From: Rickettsiales bacterium | GTDB lineage: Bacteria; Pseudomonadota; Alphaproteobacteria; Rickettsiales; UBA1997 | Direction of reading: 5' to 3' | Length of the DNA stretch: 61,090 bases | Assembly: GCA_020054695.1 (NCBI GenBank) | Contig: JAHXBT010000016.1 | Location: forward strand, 3,065-64,154 | Shown: piece by piece, positions 52,104 to 61,090 of the stretch | Position numbering within the stretch: position 1 is the first letter of the stretch | Layout: the number at the start of each line of letters is the position of its first letter | Made by a program: the position numbers and the translations under genes | The notes under the pieces: model-generated | Database searches by the model: none | Seen by the model: only the letters and a program-made list of their open reading frames with translations | What the model was told of the DNA's origin: nothing

Positions 52104-52595
52104 ATTAATTTAATAAATAAAATGAGGTGTTTGCCTTAAAATTAACTTATTTATTCGTTTATATCTAATTTTCTAATGAAAAATTAAGGCAGGGAAAATG
52201 TAATATAATAAAGAAAAATTAATATTATTTCAATAAACTTTATATAACATCTGAACATCAAAAATTACCATTCCCTGAAAAAAGGAAATAATAAAAACAA
52301 AACACAATCTAGTTGGTACTTTTTTATTCGTCAAGAAAAATGTTAATAAAATGTTAATAAATATATTAATATTAACATGGTTCAAAAAATCATAGTAAAC
52401 TAAGTTATATTAAACATTTTTTTAACAACTTTATTAACTATTAGTAAAACTTCTTAAACTATTTATTAATATTTTTGATAAAAAAATACCCTTATATATA
52501 AAGGGTTAAAAAAAATTATGTTGTTAATAAATTTGTTAATTAATATAATAAACTTAAACTTACTACTTATTACTATAATATAACTATTATATATT
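52104..52595. other. Candidate chromosomal replication origin (oriC) region
   Basis: 492-bp, extremely AT-rich rho-hemE gap; exact TTAA-N7-TTAA at 52343-52357; several more TTAA-N8-TTAA pairs; hairpin ACCCTTATATATAAAGGGT; hemE-adjacent as in characterised alphaproteobacterial origins. Confidence 0.65.
52488..52506. repeat. Inverted repeat in the rho-hemE gap
   Basis: ACCCTT-ATATATA-AAGGGT. Confidence 0.8.
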
Positions 52596-53630
52596 TTGAA
52601 ATTATTAAATACTTTAAAAGGTAAAAAAACAGTTACACCTCCAATATGGTTAATGAGACAAGCTGGTAGATACCTACCGGAATATAAAGAAATTAGAGAA
52701 AAAGAGTTAAATTTCTTAGATTTGTGTTATAATCCAAAATTAGCATCTAAAATCACTTTACAACCAATAAAAAGATATGGGTTTGATGGAGCAATATTAT
52801 TTTCTGATATCCTAGTTATACCAGATGCTTTAGGAATAAAAACAGAATTTATTAAAAATGTTGGACCTAAATTAAATCCTATTACCACAGAAAAAGACTT
52901 AAATAACCTAAGGATAAATAATATTAAAAACCATCTTAATCCAGTTTTTGAAACTATAAATCTTGTTAAGTCGCAAAAACCTAAAGAAACAAATTTAATT
53001 GGTTTTAGTGGCTCACCTTGGACAATTGCAACGTATATTATTGAAGGTGGTTCATCTAAAAATTTTGAAAAAATACGGTCTATAGCTATAAAAGATGAAG
53101 ATTTTTTTCAAAAGTTAATAGATATCTTAATAAGCTCCATTATAGAATATTTATCATATCAAATTGAGTCAGGGGTTGAAATTATTCAGCTTTTTGATTC
53201 TTGGGCAGGAATTTTGCCAGAAAGTGAATTTAGTAAATGGGTTTTAAATCCGAATAAAAAAATTATTGATACTATAAAAGAAAGATATCCAGAAATTCCA
53301 ATTATTTTATTTGCTAAAAACTCTGGTCTTTTGAATGAAAATATTTGTCAAAATATAAAATTTGATTGTCTAGCGATTGATCAAAATTTACCCAAAAAGT
53401 GGGTCAAGGATGTTATTCAAAATAAATACAGTAAAATTATACAAGGAAATTTAGATAATATTTTACTTTGCTATGGATCAAAGGATCAGATTAAAAAAGA
53501 AGTTATTAATATTTTAGATAGCTTTAATGATTACCCATTTATTTTTAATCTAGGACATGGAGTTTTAAAGGATACTCCGATTGAAAATGTTGAATTTGTC
53601 TTAGATTTAGTAAGGAGTTATAAAAAGTAG
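52596..53630 (+). CDS. hemE: Uroporphyrinogen decarboxylase
   Basis: PPIWLMRQAGRYLPEYKEIR, GFDGAILFSDILVIPDALG, GFSGSPWTIATYIIEGG, FDSWAGILPESEF, FNLGHGVLKDTPIENV; TTG start. Confidence 0.97.
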   Translation: MKLLNTLKGKKTVTPPIWLMRQAGRYLPEYKEIREKELNFLDLCYNPKLASKITLQPIKRYGFDGAILFSDILVIPDALGIKTEFIKNVGPKLNPITTEKDLNNLRINNIKNHLNPVFETINLVKSQKPKETNLIGFSGSPWTIATYIIEGGSSKNFEKIRSIAIKDEDFFQKLIDILISSIIEYLSYQIESGVEIIQLFDSWAGILPESEFSKWVLNPNKKIIDTIKERYPEIPIILFAKNSGLLNENICQNIKFDCLAIDQNLPKKWVKDVIQNKYSKIIQGNLDNILLCYGSKDQIKKEVINILDSFNDYPFIFNLGHGVLKDTPIENVEFVLDLVRSYKK

Positions 53631-53701
53631 ATTAATATATTATGTTTTTATGATCTATTTGTATAAAAAAAAAATTAACAAACTAATAAACCTATAATTT
53701 A

Positions 53702-54190
53702 TTAAGAATTACTTAGTTTCTTAAGAATTTCTACTACCTTTTTTTTATCTAATTTTTCATAGTAATCATCGTTAATTTGAAGCATAGGAGCATTTACGCA
53801 AGCTCCTAAACATTCAACTTCTCTTAAAGTGAATAAATTATCTTTTGTAGTTTGATTTGTATTTATTTTTAAATATTTCTCTATATCTTCTATTATTTTT
53901 TTTGAACCGCATAAACTACATGGAGTAGTACCGCAAACTTGAATTAAATATTTACCAACAGGTTCTAAATTATACATTGAGTAAAAGCTAGCAACTTCAT
54001 AAATATGAATTACAGGTAAATCTAACAATTCTGACAAGTGTTCAATAATATCTTTTGATATATAGTTATTATTTTGTCTTTGAGCCAAATCAAGTAATGG
54101 CATAATAGCTGATTTAAACCTTTCTTTAGGGTATTTCGCTATAATTTCTTTTGATTTTATTAAATTTTCTTCACTAAAGTTAAAAGACAT
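53702..54190 (-). CDS. nuoE: NADH-quinone oxidoreductase subunit E
   Basis: Thioredoxin-like [2Fe-2S]: VCGTTPCSLCGSKKI..REVECLGACVNAPMLQINDDYYEKL. Confidence 0.95.
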   Translation of the reverse strand: MSFNFSEENLIKSKEIIAKYPKERFKSAIMPLLDLAQRQNNNYISKDIIEHLSELLDLPVIHIYEVASFYSMYNLEPVGKYLIQVCGTTPCSLCGSKKIIEDIEKYLKINTNQTTKDNLFTLREVECLGACVNAPMLQINDDYYEKLDKKKVVEILKKLSNS

Positions 54191-54191
54191 A

Positions 54192-55106
54192 TTATTTTAT
54201 TAATTTAAAAATTCTATCAAGCCTAATATTAAAAGGCCATTTCCAAAACTGCAAAAAGGGATATTTCGCTGAGAAAAATATAATTTTTGCTTCTCCAACT
54301 AAATTTTCATGAGGAATTAATCCCACACTATTTTCAAATCTACTATCTTCAGAATTATCTCTATTATCACCCATAACAAAATAATAACCATCAGTAACAA
54401 AGTATTCTTTAGTATTATCTTTACTAAAAGTACCAAGATCTATTACCTTGACTATTTTATTATTAGGTAATGTTTCCTTAAATTGGGGAATATTAAATTT
54501 ATTACCATCTTTAAAGGTATCTTGAAAATACCCATCCTTTTCTGTTTTAATTTTTACACCATTGATAAATAACTTACCACCCATCATTTGAATTTTATCA
54601 CCAGGAAGGCCAATTATTCTCTTGATATAGTTAATATTTGTCTTGTTGGGTTTTTTAAATACAGCAACATCACCTCTTTCGGGGGTTTTATTAAAAACTC
54701 TTCCAGAAAAAAAATTTAATCCAAAAGGTAATGAATATCTACTATATCCATAAGTTAACTTAGATACGATTATATAATCATGTATTAGTAAATTAGGCTT
54801 CATAGATCCAGAAGGTATATGAAAAGGTTCTGCAACTAATGATCTGAATGATATAGCAAAAAATATAATTAATACAAAATCCTTTATCAAACCTTTTTTT
54901 TTGTAAAAGAAAGAACATATGGAAATAGCAACTAAAGAAAAGATAATTATAAATTTTAATTCTGCAAAACCATCAATAATTAACGATAATATAATAGATA
55001 AAATAAAAAAAGAATAAAGTAATAAAGATCTATTATTTTTTAAATTATTAGCTATTTGTCCTAATTTTATATCTGTTTTGTTTTTTTTCCCTTTTTTCTT
55101 AAACAT
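54192..55106 (-). CDS. lepB: Signal peptidase I
   Basis: FHIPSGSMKPNLLIHDYIIVSKLTYGYS, RGDVAVFKKPN..NYIKRIIGLPGDKI, YFVMGDNRDNSEDSRF. Confidence 0.96.
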   Translation of the reverse strand: MFKKKGKKNKTDIKLGQIANNLKNNRSLLLYSFFILSIILSLIIDGFAELKFIIIFSLVAISICSFFYKKKGLIKDFVLIIFFAISFRSLVAEPFHIPSGSMKPNLLIHDYIIVSKLTYGYSRYSLPFGLNFFSGRVFNKTPERGDVAVFKKPNKTNINYIKRIIGLPGDKIQMMGGKLFINGVKIKTEKDGYFQDTFKDGNKFNIPQFKETLPNNKIVKVIDLGTFSKDNTKEYFVTDGYYFVMGDNRDNSEDSRFENSVGLIPHENLVGEAKIIFFSAKYPFLQFWKWPFNIRLDRIFKLIK

Positions 55107-55168
55107 TAATAAATTATTATAGTACTAAAATTTGTTTTAAAGAAATTTTATATCAATTTTTTTTAAAA

Positions 55169-55190
55169 AAAAGTACTTAATAGTACTTTT
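55169..55190. repeat. Perfect inverted repeat between divergent genes
   Basis: AAAAGTACT-TAAT-AGTACTTTT. Confidence 0.85.
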
Positions 55191-55284
55191 GTGGTAATTG
55201 ATATTTTAACAAAAACATAATATAAATGTTTTTATGATTTTTTAAATACTATTAAAAATAGTTATTATTTATAATTTAATTACA

Positions 55285-55890
55285 ATGATAAAAAAAATAA
55301 AAATACTTATATTACTAATAATAATATTTCCTAAAACAATATTTGCTTTATCTGTAGAAGACTTGATGTTTAAGTCTGCTATAACATTAGAACATCAAAC
55401 TAGCTATATTGAGAAGAATAATTTTAAAAGAAAAAGCTTTGAAAATGATTTAAAAAACTTTAACAACATTGCTCTTGGATTACATTTAAGGCCTATAAAA
55501 TATTTAGGTTTTAACGCTAATTTTAGTAAATTCATATCTAAATCTACTGATTTTAAAGGTCAAATAGCAAACAAAAAATCATCTTCCAAAGTAGAGATGT
55601 TAGATATTTCTACTTTATTTTTTATACCAATTGTTGGAGATGGTTTTATAGATTTATTTTTAGAAGCTGGTATATCTGATATAAATAACAGTTTAAAAAT
55701 ACATAAAATATCAGATTTTAATAATTTTAAATCTCATGAAACTGTATTTTTATATGGTGGAGGTTTACAATTTGATCCCTATATTTTTGATTTAGCTTTT
55801 AGGGTTTCATATCAAGAAAGGCAATCGAATCTTAGTATTTTAAAATCAAACATTAGAACTTTTAGGGCTGGAATAGTGAAGTATTTTTAG
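55285..55890 (+). CDS. Hypothetical secreted outer-membrane beta-barrel protein
   Basis: Signal peptide; alternating aromatic strands; terminal aromatic residue (AGIVKYF). Confidence 0.5.
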   Translation: MIKKIKILILLIIIFPKTIFALSVEDLMFKSAITLEHQTSYIEKNNFKRKSFENDLKNFNNIALGLHLRPIKYLGFNANFSKFISKSTDFKGQIANKKSSSKVEMLDISTLFFIPIVGDGFIDLFLEAGISDINNSLKIHKISDFNNFKSHETVFLYGGGLQFDPYIFDLAFRVSYQERQSNLSILKSNIRTFRAGIVKYF

Positions 55891-55918
55891 ATATATTTGA
55901 TAATAATAAAAATAATTA

Positions 55919-56509
55919 ATGGATAATCTTAATAATTTAGTTAAAAAACTATCAAAATTACCAACATTTGGTCCTAGATCATCACGCAGATTTGTATTAC
56001 ATTTGTTACAACACAAAGATACCTTGATGGAGTCTTTAATTGAAGATATGACTTTGGTTAAAGATAAAACTAAAACATGTAATGTTTGTGGTAATCTTGA
56101 TATCACAGAGGTTTGTTCAATTTGTACAGATCCAAAAAGAGACAATAAGATGATTTGTGTAGTTGAAGATGTTTCTGATATTTGGGCTTTAGAAAAAAAT
56201 AAAATTTTTAATGGTAAATATCACGTTTTAGGCGGGGTTTTATCGGCAATTTTAGGAAAAACATTAGAAGACTTAAATATTAATTCATTGATTGAAAGGG
56301 TAAAAAATAATAATGTTGAAGAAGTTATTATTGCTATCAACCCAACAATTGATGGTATCACTACTTCCTATTATTTGTCAGAAATTTTACAAGAATTTAA
56401 TATTAAAATTTCAAAACTAGCCAATGGTATTCCAATAGGAAGTGAGTTAGATTATCTCGATGAAGGAACAATAAGTATAGCTTTTAAAGCAAGAGAAAAA
56501 TTTAATTAA
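55919..56509 (+). CDS. recR: Recombination mediator RecR
   Basis: LPTFGPRSSRRFVLHLL, CNVCGNLDITEVCSICTDPKRD, VVEDVSDIWALEK, LANGIPIGSELDYLDEGTISIAFKAR. Confidence 0.97.
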   Translation: MDNLNNLVKKLSKLPTFGPRSSRRFVLHLLQHKDTLMESLIEDMTLVKDKTKTCNVCGNLDITEVCSICTDPKRDNKMICVVEDVSDIWALEKNKIFNGKYHVLGGVLSAILGKTLEDLNINSLIERVKNNNVEEVIIAINPTIDGITTSYYLSEILQEFNIKISKLANGIPIGSELDYLDEGTISIAFKAREKFN

Positions 56510-57403
56510 ATGAAAATTTTTAAAGAAATTCGTTATATTCTAGAATATATTTTGGTTAAAATATTTATTCTAATTTTTAAAATAATAGGTTTTAAAAAAT
56601 CAACCAAACTATCTGTTTTTTTAGTGAAGTTGGTAGGAAAAACGTTATCAGTTCACAATTTAGCTAAAAAAAATATCAAAAACTCATTAAGAAAACTTAA
56701 TGATCAACAAGTAGATAATGTTTTAAATAAGATGTGGGAAAATCTAGGTATGACAATTACAGAATACTATTTTATTAATAAAAAACCTAAAAAAGAATTT
56801 AATAAAATTGTTGATCTAGATAAAAACTCCCAAAAAAACATGCAAAAATTAAAAAAATCTACAAAGGGGGGTATCTTATTTTCTGCTCACTATGGTGGCT
56901 GGGAGGTGGGTGCTAAATATTTTACTATTAATGATTTTAGGTGTAAAATTCTTTATCGACCACTAAATAATAAATATGTGGATCAACTATTATCCATTGA
57001 CCAAAGACAGGGTATTAAAATGATCAGTAAGGGATCGTCAGGAAGTAAGGAGATAATAAAATGTTTAAAAAACAATGAATTTATTATCATCATGGCTGAT
57101 CAAAGAGTTGGTGATGGTATTAGGGTCCCATTTTTTGGTCGCAATGCTTTAACTTCTCCTTCTTTAGCAAAATTATCTTTAAAATATAAAGTCCCCTTGG
57201 TTCCTGTAAGAATTATTCGCAAAGATAATACTACTAAATTTAATTTAGAAATTTCTAATTCTTTAGAGATACCTAAAGATAAAGAATTGACAATGGATAA
57301 GAAAATTTATAAAATTACCAGACAAATCAATAAAACTATTGAAAAGTGGGTTAAACAATATCCAGAGCAATGGTTCTGGGTTCATAATAGATGGAAAAAA
57401 TAA
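56510..57403 (+). CDS. Lipid A biosynthesis acyltransferase, LpxL/HtrB-like
   Basis: FSAHYGGWEVGAKYF, MADQRVGDGIRVPFFGRNALTSPSLAKLSLKYKVPLVPVRIIR, YPEQWFWVHNRWK. Confidence 0.92.
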   Translation: MKIFKEIRYILEYILVKIFILIFKIIGFKKSTKLSVFLVKLVGKTLSVHNLAKKNIKNSLRKLNDQQVDNVLNKMWENLGMTITEYYFINKKPKKEFNKIVDLDKNSQKNMQKLKKSTKGGILFSAHYGGWEVGAKYFTINDFRCKILYRPLNNKYVDQLLSIDQRQGIKMISKGSSGSKEIIKCLKNNEFIIIMADQRVGDGIRVPFFGRNALTSPSLAKLSLKYKVPLVPVRIIRKDNTTKFNLEISNSLEIPKDKELTMDKKIYKITRQINKTIEKWVKQYPEQWFWVHNRWKK

Positions 57404-57404
57404 T

Positions 57405-59291
57405 ATGATTAATCAACCAAACAAAAATAACAAAAATAACAAAAAGCCAAATAATAAAAAGAATTTTATTATATGGATTGCAATATTTATTGGATTTGTT
57501 TTATTTTCAGAGTTTTTTGTCGTTGGATCCAATGTAGGTTCCACAGAAATAAAATATCATGAATTTATTAAACAAATAAATTCAGGATCTGTTAACGAAG
57601 TTCAGATCAAAGGCAGGGAGTTAACTTTTAATTCTAACGGACAGGATTTTTATGTATTTTTACCTGACGACCCAAGATTAATTGAAAAATTAGAAGCAAA
57701 AAATGTAGCAATAGATGCTAAGCCAACAGTTAGTAAGGTAGGAAAAGTCTTAGGGAGTCTTTTAGGTTGGCTGCCTTTTATTGTTCTAATAGGTCTTTGG
57801 ATTTTTCTTTTTAAAGGAGCTGCGGGTGGTGGTGGCAAGGCCTTTGGTTTTGGTAAGTCTAAAGCAAAACTACTACAAGAAAATAAAAACAAAGTTACCT
57901 TTAAGGATGTTGCTGGTATCGATGAAGCTAAAGAAGAGTTGATTGAGATTGTTGATTTTCTTAAAAATCATAAAAAGTATACGGATTTAGGAGCAAAAAT
58001 TCCTAAAGGTTGCCTTTTGATAGGATCGCCCGGTACCGGCAAAACCCTTCTAGCAAGAGCTGTTGCTGGAGAAGCTAGTGTTCCTTTTTTTTCTATTTCT
58101 GGTTCTGATTTTGTTGAAATGTTTGTTGGTGTTGGCGCTAGCCGAGTAAGAGATATGTTTGAGCAAGGTAAACAAAACGCCCCTTGCTTAATTTTTATTG
58201 ATGAAATTGATGCGGTTGGCCGACATCGTGGTAGTGGTGTTGGTGGTGGTAATGATGAAAGGGAGCAGACTTTAAACCAGCTTTTAGTAGAGATGGACGG
58301 TTTTGCAGCAAATGAAGGAATTATTATTATTGCTGCTACTAATAGGCCGGATGTTTTGGATAACGCCCTTCTTCGTCCTGGTAGATTTGATCGTCAAGTT
58401 ACAGTTCCAAATCCAGACATTATTGGTCGTGATGAAATTCTTAAGGTTCATTTAAAAAAGATCAAATCTCATAATATTGATAGTAAAATTATCGCCCGTG
58501 GTACCCCAGCTTTTTCTGGTGCTGACCTTGCAAACTTGGTGAATGAGGCAGCTTTAACTGCCGCTAAAAATAATCAAAAAGTAGTAACGATGCAAAATAT
58601 GGAATATGCTAAGGATAAAATTATGATGGGAGCTGAAAGAAAAAAGATGGTTATGGATGATGATGAAAAGTCCTTAACAGCCTATCATGAAGCTGGACAT
58701 GCTATTGTTGCTATAAACTCTCCCAATTCTGATCCAATTCATAAAGCAACTATTGTACCAAGAGGTCGTGCTTTAGGTTTGGTTATGAGGTTGCCAGAAA
58801 AAGACCGCTTTTCATTAACTAGAGCAAAGTTAATTGATGATTTAGCTGTTGCTATGGGTGGTAGAGTAGCTGAAGAAATGATTTTTGGCTATGATAAGGT
58901 TACAACAGGAGCATCTTCTGACATTGAACAAGCAACTAAAATGGCAAGATCAATGGTTACAAAGTGGGGATTAAATGATAAAATTGGGCCTGTTGATTGT
59001 GGTAATGACAACGAAAACCCATATCAGCAATCAAAAACTCTCTCCGAAGAAACTGCTAAAAATGTTGATCAAGAAATTAAGAAAATTATTTTAAATGCCT
59101 CTAAACAAGCAAAAAATATTTTGACTAATAAAAAAGAAGATTTTGAATTGCTAGCCAAGTCTCTTTTAAAATATGAAACCTTAACAGGTAGTGAAATTAA
59201 ATCTTTATTAAAAGACAGAAAAATTGACAAGAGTGAAAAAAATACAAAACCAAAAGTAACAAATAGTTTTATTCCAAAATCAGAAAAATAA
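57405..59291 (+). CDS. ftsH: ATP-dependent zinc metalloprotease FtsH
   Basis: [53 protein letters not shown]. Start set to MINQPNK. Confidence 0.98.
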   Translation: MINQPNKNNKNNKKPNNKKNFIIWIAIFIGFVLFSEFFVVGSNVGSTEIKYHEFIKQINSGSVNEVQIKGRELTFNSNGQDFYVFLPDDPRLIEKLEAKNVAIDAKPTVSKVGKVLGSLLGWLPFIVLIGLWIFLFKGAAGGGGKAFGFGKSKAKLLQENKNKVTFKDVAGIDEAKEELIEIVDFLKNHKKYTDLGAKIPKGCLLIGSPGTGKTLLARAVAGEASVPFFSISGSDFVEMFVGVGASRVRDMFEQGKQNAPCLIFIDEIDAVGRHRGSGVGGGNDEREQTLNQLLVEMDGFAANEGIIIIAATNRPDVLDNALLRPGRFDRQVTVPNPDIIGRDEILKVHLKKIKSHNIDSKIIARGTPAFSGADLANLVNEAALTAAKNNQKVVTMQNMEYAKDKIMMGAERKKMVMDDDEKSLTAYHEAGHAIVAINSPNSDPIHKATIVPRGRALGLVMRLPEKDRFSLTRAKLIDDLAVAMGGRVAEEMIFGYDKVTTGASSDIEQATKMARSMVTKWGLNDKIGPVDCGNDNENPYQQSKTLSEETAKNVDQEIKKIILNASKQAKNILTNKKEDFELLAKSLLKYETLTGSEIKSLLKDRKIDKSEKNTKPKVTNSFIPKSEK

Positions 59292-59666
59292 ATGAACTTT
59301 ATTTTTATTGCAATTGGTGGGGCATTAGGATCTCTTTTAAGATATTTATTATCTAATTTTATTCAGTTTTATTTTAAATCTCCCTTACCTTTAGCAACTA
59401 TATCTGTTAATATTATAGGGTCATTTTTAATTGGTCTTTGCTATTATTTTGCTAAAAATAGTGAGTTTTTTAATGAAAATTTAAAATTATTCCTGATAAT
59501 TGGATTGTTTGGTGGTTTTACAACCTTTTCTACCTTCTCGTTAGATATTTTAAAACTGGTAGAACAAAATCAGCTATGGACAGCTTTTATATATTTATCA
59601 TTGTCTGTTTTTCTGTCTTTGGTTGCTGTTTTTGTTGGTTATTTTATAAGTAAATTATTTCTATGA
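59292..59666 (+). CDS. crcB: Fluoride ion channel CrcB/Fluc
   Basis: IAIGGALGSLLRYLLSNF, PLATISVNIIGSFLIGLCYYFA, GLFGGFTTFSTFSLDIL. Confidence 0.94.
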   Translation: MNFIFIAIGGALGSLLRYLLSNFIQFYFKSPLPLATISVNIIGSFLIGLCYYFAKNSEFFNENLKLFLIIGLFGGFTTFSTFSLDILKLVEQNQLWTAFIYLSLSVFLSLVAVFVGYFISKLFL

Positions 59667-61090
59667 ACGTAAAAGTTACAATTAACAATAAGGAGATTGA
59701 GGTTCCTAAAGATATTACAATAATTCAGGCATGCGACATAGCTGATGTTGAGATTCCTCGCTTTTGTTATCACGAAAGATTAAAAATTGCTGGCAATTGC
59801 CGAATGTGCCTTGTCGAGCTTGAAGGTGGTCCACCAAAGCCAGTTGCTTCTTGTGCTATGAGTGTTTCTGAGGGTATGAAAATCAAGACAGATAGTCCAA
59901 TGGTTAAAAAGGCTAGAGAAGGGGCGATGGAGTTTTTGCTTGCTAACCACCCCCTTGATTGTCCAATTTGTGACCAAGGTGGAGAATGTGATTTGCAAGA
60001 TCAATCCTACATTTATGGTAAAGATCATAGTGAGTTTGATGAAGATAAAAGGGCTGTAAAAGAAAAAAACATGGGTCCACTAATTAAAACCCATATGACG
60101 AGATGTATCCATTGTACTAGGTGTGTACGTTTTATTACAGATGTTGCTGGCACAACAGAGCTTGGTGCCATTAATCGTGGTGAAGATACCGAGATTACTA
60201 CCTATATTAACAAATCTCTTACTTCAGAACTTTCTGGAAACATTATTGATCTTTGTCCAGTTGGCGCTTTAACTTCTAAACCTTACGCTTTTAAAGCTAG
60301 AAGTTGGGAATTAAAAAAGACCAATTCCATTGATATTATGGATGCTACCGGTAGCAATATCCGCATAGATTCTCGTGGTAATGAGGTAATGCGTATTTTA
60401 CCAATGGTAAACGAAGAAATTAACGAAGAGTGGATCTCTGACAAAGCTAGATTTTGTTATGATGCCCTTAAATACCAAAGATTAGATAAGTATTATATCA
60501 AAAAAGATGGTAAATTAATAGCGGCAACAAAAGATGATGCCTTAAACGTAATAAAAGAGAAGTTTTCCCGGTTGCGGGCAGAAGAAATTGCTGCTCTAAG
60601 TGGCAATTTATCAGGAGTTTATGAAGTTTTTGCCTTAAAGAAGTTAATGGAAAAAATTGGCAGTGACAATATTGATTGTCGGTCACAATCTTCTATTTTA
60701 AGTCCTAAGGATCGTTCTACTTATGTATTTAACACTGGTATAGAAAATATTGAAGAAGCTGATTCTTGTCTAATTGTTGGATGTAATGTTAGAAAAACAT
60801 CGCCAATTATTAACGCCAGGATTAGAAGTAGATACCTAAGTGGTCAGTTACAAATAGCAGCAATTGGTGTTGATGCCGACTTAACTTATAAATATGATAA
60901 CTTAGGTTTAAATATTTCAATTTTAAAAGATATTCTATTAGGTAAAAACGACTATGCTAAAATACTTAAATCATCAAAAAAGCCAATGATTATCCTCGGA
61001 GAAGAGGTTTTAAGTGGTAGTGTGGCTCATGATACCCTATCTTTAATTAAGGAAATTGTTAAAAAGTATGATTTTATTAAGCAAGGTTGG
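59663..61090 (+). CDS. nuoG: NADH-quinone oxidoreductase subunit G, 3'-truncated by the window edge
   Basis: Not in the ORF track because it runs off the end. MNVKVTINNKEIEVPKDITIIQACDIADVEIPRFCYHERLKIAGNCRMCLVELE...NHPLDCPICDQGGECDLQDQS..CIHCTRCVRF; ATGA overlap with crcB. Confidence 0.95.
   Translation, partial: MNVKVTINNKEIEVPKDITIIQACDIADVEIPRFCYHERLKIAGNCRMCLVELEGGPPKPVASCAMSVSEGMKIKTDSPMVKKAREGAMEFLLANHPLDCPICDQGGECDLQDQSYIYGKDHSEFDEDKRAVKEKNMGPLIKTHMTRCIHCTRCVRFITDVAGTTELGAINRGEDTEITTYINKSLTSELSGNIIDLCPVGALTSKPYAFKARSWELKKTNSIDIMDATGSNIRIDSRGNEVMRILPMVNEEINEEWISDKARFCYDALKYQRLDKYYIKKDGKLIAATKDDALNVIKEKFSRLRAEEIAALSGNLSGVYEVFALKKLMEKIGSDNIDCRSQSSILSPKDRSTYVFNTGIENIEEADSCLIVGCNVRKTSPIINARIRSRYLSGQLQIAAIGVDADLTYKYDNLGLNISILKDILLGKNDYAKILKSSKKPMIILGEEVLSGSVAHDTLSLIKEIVKKYDFIKQGW

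Overview
This 61 kb window comes from a very AT-rich alphaproteobacterial chromosome. Gene content suggests a Rickettsiales-like or other reduced lineage, but this is inference because there is no 16S gene here. Most of it is ordinary core genome: leuS, pdhC, lptD, ftsQ-like, class I lysS, ubiH-like, prfA, trpC, tyrS, fusA, rpoD, secA, nhaA, mreC, lpxB, hisH, parB, argJ, znuA-like, rnpB, hslU, mreD, rho, hemE, nuoE, lepB, recR, lpxL-like, ftsH, crcB and partial nuoG, plus tRNA-fMet and tRNA-Ala. The points most worth a second look are: (1) a likely chromosomal origin in the rho-hemE gap at about 52.1-52.6 kb, with an exact TTAA-N7-TTAA CtrA-type site and a switch in gene orientation; (2) an in-frame TGA at codon 26 of an otherwise intact lpxB; (3) a photolyase split into two overlapping genes with the domain order reversed; (4) a decayed island at 6.4-9.9 kb 3' of tRNA-fMet, holding IS3, IS481 and TauE/SafE-like remnants, a MerT/MerP-like operon and stacked inverted repeats; (5) a second decayed copy of the same IS481-like element at about 13 kb; (6) an orphan Cys-rich type IV pilin-like protein; (7) a lipase-LplT-Aas phospholipid operon; (8) several core genes away from their usual partners (hslU without hslV, mreC apart from mreD, parB without parA, nuoE apart from nuoG). 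I did not find a clearly new multi-gene defence or mobile system. All calls were made by reading the sequence, with no database search.
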